Source of the DNA: Salinivirgaceae bacterium
Lineage (GTDB): Bacteria; Bacteroidota; Bacteroidia; Bacteroidales; SZUA-534
Direction of reading: 5' to 3'
NCBI GenBank assembly: GCA_017645945.1
Contig: JAGCNL010000028.1
Coordinates: 62,001 to 126,000 of the forward strand
DNA length: 64,000 bases
The notes under the pieces were generated by a model that was given only the letters and a program-made list of their open reading frames with translations, did not search any database and was not told the origin of the DNA. A program made the translations under genes and the position numbers. Position 1 is the stretch's first letter. Each line of letters begins with the position of its first letter. Below, piece by piece: positions 16,443 through 24,480 of the stretch.

Positions 16443-18893
16443 TTATCTGATTTTTGCACCGATTTCAGTGTCAAGCGATTTCATAATCTGCTCCATCAGA
16501 CGGTCTATCTGCTTGTCGTTGAGCGTTTTTTCTTCATCCTGAATGATGATACTGATGGCATACGATTTTTTGCCGTCGGCAATCTTGTCGCCCTCGTACA
16601 CATCGAACAGCGATACGCTCTTAATCAAGCGTTTATCAGCTTTCTGTACTATTTTCTTGATGGCATCGAATGTCACGCCCTTGTCGATAAGCAACGACAG
16701 GTCGCGGCGAACTTCGGGGTATTTTGAGATGTCGCTGAACGTTACCTTGTGGTTTCTGATGGCTTTCATCAGCACGGTCCACTCAAGTTCGGCGAAGTAC
16801 ACATCTGCCTTAATATCAAACTCTTTGCGGATTTTCTTTGATACAATTCCGATTGTGGCAATTGGCTTGTTTGCGTATATGAGCCGCAGGCCTTCGCTGT
16901 AGATTGAGTTCGAGAATGTTTCCTGGCTCACTTTTGCCAAATCGATGCCCAAACGGCTGATAATCTGTTCGGTTGCGCTCTTAACGCCGTAGAAACTTGC
17001 AGGTTTCTGTTTGGCTGTCCACGACTCGCTTGTGGCGAATCCTGTAGCCAAAAGGCCGAGTTTTTCGGTCTCGCTGTAGGCGTCGTGCGGATTTTCGCTC
17101 TTCGATTCGGGGTTGAAATAGTAGCAGTTGCCAAATTCAAACAGTTGCAAATCACTGTTCTGGCGGTTGCTGTTGAACGATACGGTTTCCATTGCGCCGT
17201 AGAGCAGTGTCTGACGCATTACGTTCAGTTCTTGGCTCAGCGGGTTCAGAATGCGAACCGAATTCGCATCGCTGAAAGCATCGTTTTCGGCATAATATGC
17301 GCTTTTTGTCAACGAGTTGCACATAATCTCGTTGTAGCCGGCGCCGGTCAGGGCGTTGGCAATCAGGTTGCGCATCTTGTTCACAGCGGGTTTCGGCTCA
17401 TACGACAATGTTGAGTTAACGTTGTCGCTGATTTTCACTGTGTTATATCCGTAAATACGAAGAATGTCCTCAATCACATCGGCCTCGCGCTGAACATCGA
17501 CGCGGTAGGGCGGCATCAGAATCTGCAGTTGCTCATCGGTTTCTGAAACAATTTCGGCCTCGAGCCCCTTTATAACTTTCTTGACAAAATCTTTCGGAAT
17601 TGATTCACCTATCAGTCTGTTAATCTGCGAGTAACGAACCGTAATCTCGAACGGTTTCACAGGAACGGGGTAGATATCGGTGATTTCCGAACTGATTTGT
17701 CCGCCGGCGGTTTCCTGAATGAGCAGGGCCGCGCGTTTCAGTGCCGTGATGGTGTTGTTCGGGTCAACGCCGCGCTCGAACAGGAACGACGCCTCAGTGT
17801 GAAGGTCGTGGCGGCGTGCTGTTTTGCGGATGTATGTTGGGTTGAAGCAGGCGCTCTCGATGAACACCGATGTGGTGCTGTCGCTGATGCCCGATTTCAG
17901 TCCGCCGAACACTCCGGCAATGCACATTGGCTCGTTGGCGTTGCAAATCATCAGGTCTTTGGCGTCGAGTGAGCGCTCAACACCGTCGAGCGTGGTGAAT
18001 TTGGTTCCGGCAGGCATTGTCTTCACAATTACTTTGTTACCGTCGATTTTATCGGCATCGAAAGTGTGAAGCGGCTGACCGAACTCGTGCAGAATGAAGT
18101 TCGAAACATCGACAACATTGTTTATCGGGTTCAGGCCCACCGATTTAAGACGTTTTTGCAGCCATTCGGGCGACGGTGCAATCTTGATGCCCGTAATTGT
18201 GACGCCTGCGTAGCGGCAGCAGCCTTCGCTCTCAGCAATCTCGATGTTGAACGGACGGCTGTTGTTGTCAACCTTGAACGCGCTAACGGCGGGAATGGTG
18301 TATTTTGTTGGTTTGTCGATACTTAAAGCCAACGCAAGGTCGCGGGCAACGCCAATGTGCGATGCAGCATCGATGCGGTTTGGTGTAATATCGACTTCGA
18401 TAATCGTGTCATCTTCAATGTTATAGTATTCGGCGGCGGGTGTGCCCACTTTCACGCTCGGGGGCAGAACAATAATGCCGTCGTGCGATGTGCCAACGCC
18501 AATCTCGTCTTCGGCGCAAATCATACCGAACGACTCTTGTCCGCGAATCTTCGATTTCTTGATTACGAACTCCTTGTCGCCGTCGTAAAGCACTGTGCCA
18601 ATGGTGGCTACAATCACTTTCTGCCCTGCGGCAACATTCGGCGCGCCGCATACAATTGTCAGCAGTTCGCCTGTGCCAACGTCAACGGTTGTGATGTGCA
18701 GGTGGTCGGAATCGGGGTGGTCGATGCAGGTTTTCACCTCACCAATCACAAGACCTTTGAGTCCGCCTTTAACTGATTGATATTCACTTATACTGTCAAC
18801 TTCGAGACCAATGCTTGTTAGTTTGTCGGCAACTTCCTGAGCCGTAAGGTCGGTGGCAATGTATTGCTTAAGCCAATTGTATGAAATGTTCAT
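16443..18893 (-). CDS. pheT: Phenylalanyl-tRNA synthetase beta subunit
   Basis: An 816-aa subunit of the alpha2beta2 enzyme that charges tRNA-Phe. Visible parts are the N-terminal MNISYNWLKQY, the EMAP/tRNA-bind domain (about 40-150, LLTIVCGAPNVAAGQKV), the B3/B4 editing domain, the B5 domain and the C-terminal FDX-ACB domain beginning KYPEVRRDLSLLID. The ATG at 18893 is chosen because it gives the standard N-terminus. An earlier in-frame start at 18947 would lie within the promoter. pheS is not next to it, as is usual in Bacteroidota. It heads the pheT-macro-DUF1987-rhomboid-PabC-like operon. Confidence 0.96.
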   Translation of the reverse strand: MNISYNWLKQYIATDLTAQEVADKLTSIGLEVDSISEYQSVKGGLKGLVIGEVKTCIDHPDSDHLHITTVDVGTGELLTIVCGAPNVAAGQKVIVATIGTVLYDGDKEFVIKKSKIRGQESFGMICAEDEIGVGTSHDGIIVLPPSVKVGTPAAEYYNIEDDTIIEVDITPNRIDAASHIGVARDLALALSIDKPTKYTIPAVSAFKVDNNSRPFNIEIAESEGCCRYAGVTITGIKIAPSPEWLQKRLKSVGLNPINNVVDVSNFILHEFGQPLHTFDADKIDGNKVIVKTMPAGTKFTTLDGVERSLDAKDLMICNANEPMCIAGVFGGLKSGISDSTTSVFIESACFNPTYIRKTARRHDLHTEASFLFERGVDPNNTITALKRAALLIQETAGGQISSEITDIYPVPVKPFEITVRYSQINRLIGESIPKDFVKKVIKGLEAEIVSETDEQLQILMPPYRVDVQREADVIEDILRIYGYNTVKISDNVNSTLSYEPKPAVNKMRNLIANALTGAGYNEIMCNSLTKSAYYAENDAFSDANSVRILNPLSQELNVMRQTLLYGAMETVSFNSNRQNSDLQLFEFGNCYYFNPESKSENPHDAYSETEKLGLLATGFATSESWTAKQKPASFYGVKSATEQIISRLGIDLAKVSQETFSNSIYSEGLRLIYANKPIATIGIVSKKIRKEFDIKADVYFAELEWTVLMKAIRNHKVTFSDISKYPEVRRDLSLLIDKGVTFDAIKKIVQKADKRLIKSVSLFDVYEGDKIADGKKSYAISIIIQDEEKTLNDKQIDRLMEQIMKSLDTEIGAKIR

Positions 18894-18916
18894 TTGTCGA
18901 GATTTTTTACGAACCG

Positions 18917-18947
18917 CAAAATTACCCTTTTTTCGGTTTATATGCAA
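18917..18947 (-). promoter_or_regulatory. Promoter of the pheT operon
   Basis: On the minus strand, TTG (18945-18947), a 20-nt spacer and TAATTTTG (18917-18924). The leader is about 19 nt. Confidence 0.75.
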
Positions 18948-18995
18948 TTGATAATTTAAGGGTGAGTTTTAGAAAAAATGACGTTTTCGGTTGGC

Positions 18996-19028
18996 AAAAA
19001 AAAACGCCCAACCTGACAGGCTGGGCGC
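18996..19028 (-). terminator. Terminator of the 19674 lipoprotein gene
   Basis: On the minus strand, CGCCCAGCCTG pairs with CAGGTTGGGCG (one G-U) and is followed by nine or more T residues. Confidence 0.85.
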
Positions 19029-19050
19029 ATTTTGAAAACTTTGGTTGGTT

Positions 19051-19674
19051 TTATTTCTTCACACAAGTGTATTTTACAACGTATTTGTATTTTGCACCTA
19101 GTTCTTCGATTTTTGGCAAAGCAGCTTCCTCGTTTTCATTAATAATAGGTGCAAGTTCTGTAAGTAAATCTGCGTTTTCAGGCAGATTAAGAGCGCACCA
19201 TCCGAGGCTTTCATTATCCATCGGCCAATCCAGATAGAACTCGAGAGTTTTAGTTGAAGAATTGTAGCCGCCATGATATTTCTGCTCATAGCCGTTGAAA
19301 CCAGTTATGGTGTAAGTGTAGGTCTCACCAGTCTCAGCATCTTTGTCATTGACAGTTATTTCCTTAACATCGCAGGTGAAGCCGTTCGACGATTCAACAA
19401 TATTGATAAGGCTTATGACGTCGTCTTCTGATTGCATCTGCAAGCCTCCGTCGGTGCTGACAATTTTACCGGGAGCGGCAGGATAGTCTTTGTCGCTGAA
19501 TTTACTTAATGTTTTACCGTCTGACAAATAGAAGTCGGTCTTAATAGTGTAATCGCCAACAGCTGTCTTTTTTACGTCAGCATTTGAGTCGTCATCGTCT
19601 TTGTCGCACGATGTGAAACCAATCATTGTTGCAGCAAACAAGGCTGCCGAATAAATTAACTTTTTCATAGTCAT
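19051..19674 (-). CDS. Hypothetical lipoprotein
   Basis: A 207-aa protein. The signal peptide ends in the lipobox GFTSC, followed by a DKDDDDSNAD acidic stretch typical of surface-exposed Bacteroidota lipoproteins (a possible lipoprotein export signal). The mature part is acidic and beta-rich with no motif I recognise. ATG codons at 19674 and 19668 are both possible starts; the second gives MKKLIYSAAL. It is a single-gene unit with its own terminator. Confidence 0.7.
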   Translation of the reverse strand: MTMKKLIYSAALFAATMIGFTSCDKDDDDSNADVKKTAVGDYTIKTDFYLSDGKTLSKFSDKDYPAAPGKIVSTDGGLQMQSEDDVISLINIVESSNGFTCDVKEITVNDKDAETGETYTYTITGFNGYEQKYHGGYNSSTKTLEFYLDWPMDNESLGWCALNLPENADLLTELAPIINENEEAALPKIEELGAKYKYVVKYTCVKK

Positions 19675-19859
19675 ATAATTTTAATTAATAAACTGACTTC
19701 GATTTGCCGAAGCCATTATTGTTATACGTAGTTTCGAATGTTTAGGTTTCGATGAAATTGATTTGTTGTGCAACTAATTGTAATATAATGCCTTATTATT
19801 GTTGTCGGTTGATGTGGTTGGGTATATAATATGTCGCAGTATATTGTGAAAAACGCCTA

Positions 19860-19890
19860 TTGCTAAATTTCCAATACATTCCTAAATTTG
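19860..19890 (+). promoter_or_regulatory. Promoter of the isopropylmalate-synthase-like gene
   Basis: TTG at 19860-19862, a 20-nt spacer and TAAATTTG at 19883-19890. The leader is about 42 nt. Confidence 0.7.
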
Positions 19891-19936
19891 CGGTTTGATT
19901 TGAAAAATTGCAAATTCATTGTTTTACTGATAAATA

Positions 19937-21445
19937 ATGAGGATAGAAATACTTGATACTACATTGCGCGACGGCGAACAAATGTCGGGCGTGGCTTTTT
20001 CGGCCGACGAGAAGTTGAGCCTGGCCAAGCTGCTGCTCGAGGATTTGAAGGTCGACAGGCTTGAAGTGGCTTCGGCACGTGTGTCGGAGGGTGAGTTTGA
20101 GGCTGTTCGCAAGGTTTGCGACTGGGCACGTCAGCGCGGATTTATCGACAGGATAGAGGTTTTGGGATTTGTCGACGGTGCGACATCGATAGACTGGATA
20201 CAAAAGGCTGGCTGTAAGGTGATTAACCTGCTAGCAAAAGGTTCGCTCAAGCACTGCGAGGGGCAGTTGCGCAAGACACCCGAGCAGCATTTGGACGATG
20301 TTCGCCGCTCAATTGAACTGGCGCACGAGCGCGGCCTTGGCGTGAACATCTACCTTGAGGATTGGTCGGGAGGAATGCGCACATCGCCCGATTATGTCTT
20401 TGCAATGGTCGACGCGCTGAAAGATAGTGGAATACAGCGTTTTATGCTGCCCGACACGCTCGGAATCCTGAATCCCGACGACACATATAACTACCTGTCG
20501 GCAATGCGCAACCGCTATCCCGATTTGAATTTCGACTTCCATCCGCACAACGACTACGACCTGGCCACGGCCAATGTTTATGCGGCCATCAAGGCGGGCG
20601 TAACATCGTTCCACGCCACCATCAACGGACTGGGCGAGCGCGCTGGAAATGTCACAATATCAAGCATTATCGCCATTGTGAAGGACCATTTCGGCTACGA
20701 GGTGAACGCCGACGAGAGCAAACTCTACCGCGTGAGCCGTATGGTTGAAATGTTCTCTGGCATCCGCATACCCACAAACAAACCGATTATCGGCGAGAAT
20801 GTGTTTACGCAAACGGCTGGTATTCACGCCGATGGCGACAACAAGAACAACCTTTACTGCAACTCATTGGTGCCCGAACGCTTTGGCCGCCACCGCACCT
20901 ATGCTCTTGGCAAAACATCGGGTAAAGCCAACATTAAGAAGAACTTGGAGGAGATGGGCATCGAACTCGACGACGACGCAATGCGCAAAGTAACGCAGCG
21001 CATTATCGAACTTGGCGACAAGAAGGAGACCGTGACGCCTGAGGATTTGCCGTTCATAATCAGCGATGTGCTTCGCAGTCAGTCGATTAAGGACAAGATT
21101 GACGTTGTGAACTTCAATTTCAGCACAGCCAAAGGACTGAAGTCGATTGTGTCGGTTATGGTGAAGATTGACGGTCAGTTCTACAAAGAAGCGGCTTCGG
21201 GCGATGGCCAATACGATGCCTTTATGAGTTGTATCAAAAAGATTTACAGTAATTTGAATAAGCCGCTCCCGAAGTTGGTCGACTACAACGTGACCATTCC
21301 GCCTGGCGGCCGTACTGACGCTTTGGTGCAAACCACTATCACGTGGCAGATGGACAAGGAGTTCCGCACCCGCGGCCTTGACCCCGACCAAACTATGGCC
21401 GCCATCAAAGCAACCATTAAGATGCTGAATATCATTGAGGAATAG
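19937..21445 (+). CDS. 2-isopropylmalate synthase-like (LeuA2 / citramalate-synthase-like) enzyme
   Basis: A 502-aa HMG-CoA-lyase-like TIM-barrel enzyme with a C-terminal LeuA allosteric domain. The N-terminal DTTLRDGEQ (7-15) and the metal site HPHND (His202, His204) are intact. GLGERAGNVTISS follows, and the regulatory domain (about 370-500) carries GDGQYDAFMS. Substrate could be 2-oxoisovalerate (leucine), pyruvate (citramalate, isoleucine) or a homologue. In Bacteroidales this second LeuA-type gene commonly sits beside leuB, and leuB is found 3 kb downstream here. leuA proper, leuC and leuD are not in the window. Confidence 0.82.
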   Translation: MRIEILDTTLRDGEQMSGVAFSADEKLSLAKLLLEDLKVDRLEVASARVSEGEFEAVRKVCDWARQRGFIDRIEVLGFVDGATSIDWIQKAGCKVINLLAKGSLKHCEGQLRKTPEQHLDDVRRSIELAHERGLGVNIYLEDWSGGMRTSPDYVFAMVDALKDSGIQRFMLPDTLGILNPDDTYNYLSAMRNRYPDLNFDFHPHNDYDLATANVYAAIKAGVTSFHATINGLGERAGNVTISSIIAIVKDHFGYEVNADESKLYRVSRMVEMFSGIRIPTNKPIIGENVFTQTAGIHADGDNKNNLYCNSLVPERFGRHRTYALGKTSGKANIKKNLEEMGIELDDDAMRKVTQRIIELGDKKETVTPEDLPFIISDVLRSQSIKDKIDVVNFNFSTAKGLKSIVSVMVKIDGQFYKEAASGDGQYDAFMSCIKKIYSNLNKPLPKLVDYNVTIPPGGRTDALVQTTITWQMDKEFRTRGLDPDQTMAAIKATIKMLNIIEE

Positions 21446-21455
21446 TGCGCGAGGT

Positions 21456-21479
21456 AATTACGAATTTTGAATTACGATT
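21456..21479. repeat. AATTACGAA-type low-complexity repeat
   Basis: Degenerate copies of AATTACGA occur back to back after the synthase gene. The same motif recurs at 41018-41050. Confidence 0.5.
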
Positions 21480-21506
21480 GATTAACTGACATAAAATTTT
21501 AACGCT

Positions 21507-22853
21507 ATGAAAAACAAGATTTTAATTATTGCTTTTTTGCTGATGACGAGTGTTTCGGCGATGGGTTTTACTATTGATAGTTTGAATTTGGAATTCAGTT
21601 TTACTTATTTAGATAATCAACAAGTTGTTTCCGTTAAGGCATCCGAAACAAAACCCGAAGGCGACCTTGTAATTCCTTCAACAGTAGAATATGATGGCGA
21701 AACTTATACGGTTGCTAGTATTAGTTGGTTCGGCTTTAGGGAGTGCAGTGGCCTGACTTCCGTCATCATCCCCAATTCGGTTAGAACCATAGGCGAATAT
21801 GCGTTCGCTGATTGTAAAAATTTGACATCGGTTGTGATTGGAGATTCTGTTAAGAAAATCGGTAAAAATGCTTTCCTGTATTGTAACAGTTTGACAAAAG
21901 TTGAATTTTCAAGCCTTGAGAGTCTGTTGAAAATAGAATACGATGGTTATGATGCAAATCCGATATACTATGCAAAATGCTTGTATATTAACGGAAAAGA
22001 AGTTGCAGAATTGATAATTCTGAATACCATTAAAAAAATTAACGATTATGCGTTTATTAATTGCCAAAGTTTGACATCGGTTGTGATTGGAGATTCAGTG
22101 AAGAGCATCGGTGATTATGCATTCTCTAATTGCGTAAACCTAACATCGGTTGTGATTGGAGATTCCGTGAATAGCATTGGTAGGAGTGCATTCTATGGTT
22201 GTTTGAATTTGAAACCTGTATTTATTCCTGAAACTGTTTCAACTATTGGTGATGATGCATTCTATTGTGATAAAAGCATTGTTTATTCAGGTAATGCCGG
22301 AGGTCGTTCGTGGGGGGCGTTTACAGTAAACGGCGTAATTGATGGTGATTTTGTTTATTCTGATACTCAAAAAACAAAACTTTCAGCATACGTTGGCGAT
22401 GGTGGAGATGTAGTTATTCCAGATGCTGTTGTGAAAATTGGAAGATATGCATTCTACTGGTGCACCAATTTGACATCAGTAACCATACCTAATACTATCG
22501 ATACTATTGGCTATCGTGCATTTGCGGGTTGTACTGCAACAATATATTGTAATGTCAAAGAAGAGCCTGGTGGTTGGGATAGTGAGTGGTGTGGTAAAGA
22601 ATACAAAGGTGAGATTGTATGGAAAACATCCACCCCCGTCACCGAAAAAGCCACCAACGCAGTGAACATCTACGCCTACGGCCGAAGCATTGTAGTTGAG
22701 AATGCTGCGGAGGAAATACGTGTTTATGATGCAATGGGCAGAATGATTGGTAGGGACGCGATTAATCGCGTCCGTACGGAAATCTGTGTGAACAACCCTG
22801 GCCTTTATATTGTAAAGGTTGGCAATGTGGCAAAACGGGTAGTGGTGAAATGA
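21507..22853 (+). CDS. BspA-type leucine-rich-repeat protein with T9SS sorting domain
   Basis: A 448-aa secreted protein with signal peptide MKNKILIIAFLLMTSVSAMG. It carries about seven LRR_5 (BspA/TpLRR) repeats of 23 aa with the core LTSVVIGDSVKSIGDYAFSNC. The C-terminus is a type IX secretion sorting domain (VYDAMGRMIG...GLYIVKVGNVAKRVVVK). It should be exported across the outer membrane and anchored, and BspA-type LRRs often mediate adhesion. The repeats are near-identical at DNA level. A 28-bp palindromic repeat (22750-22777) lies in frame within the sorting domain. Base composition is more AT-rich than the flanking leu genes, suggesting an insertion. Confidence 0.85.
   Translation: MKNKILIIAFLLMTSVSAMGFTIDSLNLEFSFTYLDNQQVVSVKASETKPEGDLVIPSTVEYDGETYTVASISWFGFRECSGLTSVIIPNSVRTIGEYAFADCKNLTSVVIGDSVKKIGKNAFLYCNSLTKVEFSSLESLLKIEYDGYDANPIYYAKCLYINGKEVAELIILNTIKKINDYAFINCQSLTSVVIGDSVKSIGDYAFSNCVNLTSVVIGDSVNSIGRSAFYGCLNLKPVFIPETVSTIGDDAFYCDKSIVYSGNAGGRSWGAFTVNGVIDGDFVYSDTQKTKLSAYVGDGGDVVIPDAVVKIGRYAFYWCTNLTSVTIPNTIDTIGYRAFAGCTATIYCNVKEEPGGWDSEWCGKEYKGEIVWKTSTPVTEKATNAVNIYAYGRSIVVENAAEEIRVYDAMGRMIGRDAINRVRTEICVNNPGLYIVKVGNVAKRVVVK
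22750..22777 (+). repeat. Palindromic repeat (TAGGGAC family), copy inside the LRR gene
   Basis: A 28-bp inverted repeat with a perfect 20-bp core (GGACGCGATTAATCGCGTCC, 22754-22773) and GTA/TAC ends broken by one mismatch. It contributes residues GRDAINRVRT to the sorting domain. Related copies are at 59650, 59680, 61103, 61134, 61165 and 62662. Confidence 0.85.
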
Positions 22854-22905
22854 TGAGGAAATTTCAGATAAAAACGTTACATTTGAAATTGAAAAACAAA
22901 AGATT

Positions 22906-23124
22906 ATGGAAGCAACTGTTTTAAATCCGGTTCAATTGCAGTTGTTGCAGATGTTTTCGCAAATCAAAACCAACGAGGGAATGAGAGATTTGCAAAATGT
23001 GCTGACCGAATATTATGCCCAAAAAGTTAGCCGCCACGCCGATGAATTGTGGGACGAGCTTGGGCTGAATCAGCGGAAGCTCGACGAACTCTGCAGTATC
23101 CACGAACGTTTGCCGTACAAATGA
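22906..23124 (+). CDS. Putative antitoxin partner of the PIN toxin
   Basis: A 72-aa, mostly helical protein with no membrane segment. It is predicted to be an antitoxin only from position: its stop overlaps the start of the PIN gene (ATGA), the usual arrangement of type II toxin-antitoxin pairs. The N-terminal half (LNPVQLQLLQMFSQIK...LQNVLTEYYAQKVSRHADELWDE, split here) resembles small proteins found beside Bacteroidota PIN genes. No classic helix-turn-helix or ribbon-helix-helix was recognised. Confidence 0.65.
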   Translation: MEATVLNPVQLQLLQMFSQIKTNEGMRDLQNVLTEYYAQKVSRHADELWDELGLNQRKLDELCSIHERLPYK

Positions 23125-23534
23125 AAGCGGTGCTCGACACGAATTGCATTTTGCAGATTGTCTTTCCGCGGGCATTTCACAAAGATGTATGGAGTGCGTT
23201 GGTGGCACAGAAATACACCATTTGCATCAGTAACGAGATTTTGATGGAGTATCGTGAAATAATTGAGAGAAGGACTGGCAGTGCACTTTTTGCCGAAGAA
23301 GTGGTTGAAACAATTCTTTCGATGCCAAACACAGAGAGAATAACGCCCGCATTCCGTTTCAATCTGATTGCTACTGACCATGATGATAATAAGTTTGTCG
23401 ATTGTGCCATCACCGCAGGTGCTACCTATATCGTCAGCAATGACCATCACTTTGATGAACTCAAACAATACGATTTTCCAAAGGTTGATGTTCGCACATT
23501 AGATGAATTTCTCGACATTGTAAGAACATTGTAG
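23121..23534 (+). CDS. PIN-domain toxin (COG1569-type putative RNase)
   Basis: A 137-aa PIN nuclease. The acidic metal-binding residues are in place: Asp in AVLDTN at the N-terminus, Glu in EILMEY, Asp in DHDDNKFVDCA, and Asp in YIVSNDHHF. This is the 'putative toxin-antitoxin system toxin, PIN family' group, expected to cleave RNA when its antitoxin is lost. The ATG at 23121 is chosen because it gives MKAVLDTN; an earlier in-frame start would run through the antitoxin gene. It lies between leuA2 and leuB, apparently as part of an insertion. Confidence 0.85.
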   Translation: MKAVLDTNCILQIVFPRAFHKDVWSALVAQKYTICISNEILMEYREIIERRTGSALFAEEVVETILSMPNTERITPAFRFNLIATDHDDNKFVDCAITAGATYIVSNDHHFDELKQYDFPKVDVRTLDEFLDIVRTL

Positions 23535-23559
23535 CCATCTGTGTTCTAAAATAACTCAA

Positions 23560-24270
23560 ATGCAAAAATCTTCTATCGATAGTATCCGTCAGAATTTCAA
23601 TGAAATGGTAGGTCGGTTCACGAACTTGGAGACTGGACAGGCCACGGCCATTGATTCGCCGTTGTGTATGGCGCTTGTGGCGCAGACGGCACGTGCAATG
23701 TGTCCTGAAGCACAATCGATTATGGATTTGGGATGCGGCGGAGGCAATTATGCCTTGAAAATGTGCGAGGTTTTTCCGAACGCCGATTATACGCTTATCG
23801 ACTTGAGCGAGAATATGATACGAGAGGCCGAGCAACGTGTTTCTGCAGCAACAAAAGGTTCCGTCAAGGCAATTTGTGCCGACTACAAAACCATCGATTT
23901 CGGCTATCAGAAGTTCGACATTATAACTGCTGGAACCACGCTTCACCATTTGCGCACGGTGCTGGAGTGGGAGTCGATGTTCGGACGGGTTTACGATTCT
24001 CTCAAACGTGGCGGACTATTCTTTGTGAACGACATTGTGATTGGCGAAACACCTGAAATCGACGCACTTATGCTCGAAGGTTGGAAAAGCGTTCTGCGTC
24101 AGAATGTTCCTGGCGAGGTGGATTTTTTCTTGAAGAAATACGAAACCGAAGACACACCGCAAACGCTGACATACCAATTGGATTTAATGCGCAGCGTTGG
24201 TTTCAGTCAGATTTCAGTGTTGCATAAACATTTCAATTTTGCCACTTTTGTGGGCGTAAAGGATAATTAG
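23560..24270 (+). CDS. Class I SAM-dependent methyltransferase
   Basis: A 236-aa Rossmann-fold methyltransferase. Motif I is IMDLGCGGGNYALKM, followed by the acidic strand TLIDLSENMI and the post-II motif FDIITAGTTLHHL. It is of the Methyltransf_12/25 type that acts on small molecules; the substrate is unknown. It begins 25 nt after the PIN gene and ends before a repeat-rich spacer. It may be the passenger gene of the island between the leu genes. Confidence 0.8.
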   Translation: MQKSSIDSIRQNFNEMVGRFTNLETGQATAIDSPLCMALVAQTARAMCPEAQSIMDLGCGGGNYALKMCEVFPNADYTLIDLSENMIREAEQRVSAATKGSVKAICADYKTIDFGYQKFDIITAGTTLHHLRTVLEWESMFGRVYDSLKRGGLFFVNDIVIGETPEIDALMLEGWKSVLRQNVPGEVDFFLKKYETEDTPQTLTYQLDLMRSVGFSQISVLHKHFNFATFVGVKDN

Positions 24271-24480
24271 GAGTTAGGAGTAGGAAGTAGGAGTTAGTCC
24301 CGATAGCTATCGGGATTGAAAGTTGAAAAGGCATAAGGCACAAGCATTTGAAAATTAACAATTAACAATTAAAAATGTAATCTGTGTAATCAGTGTCGTC
24401 AGTGCGAGAATCAACAATCATAAATCGAAAATCAATAATTCAATAAATCTATTAATCAATAAATCAATTAAATAAATAAG
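24271..24480. repeat. Repeat-rich spacer before leuB
   Basis: This 210-nt AT-rich stretch has direct repeats of GGAGTTAG, then the perfect 18-bp palindrome TCCCGATAGCTATCGGGA (24298-24315). It then has runs of AACAATTAACAATTA and AATCAATAAAT. No promoter box or open frame stands out. Confidence 0.7.

Noticed and set aside
24271..24480. T-box or leucine leader attenuator upstream of leuB
   Set aside because: There is no leucine-rich leader peptide and no terminator/antiterminator pair; only low-complexity repeats and one palindrome.
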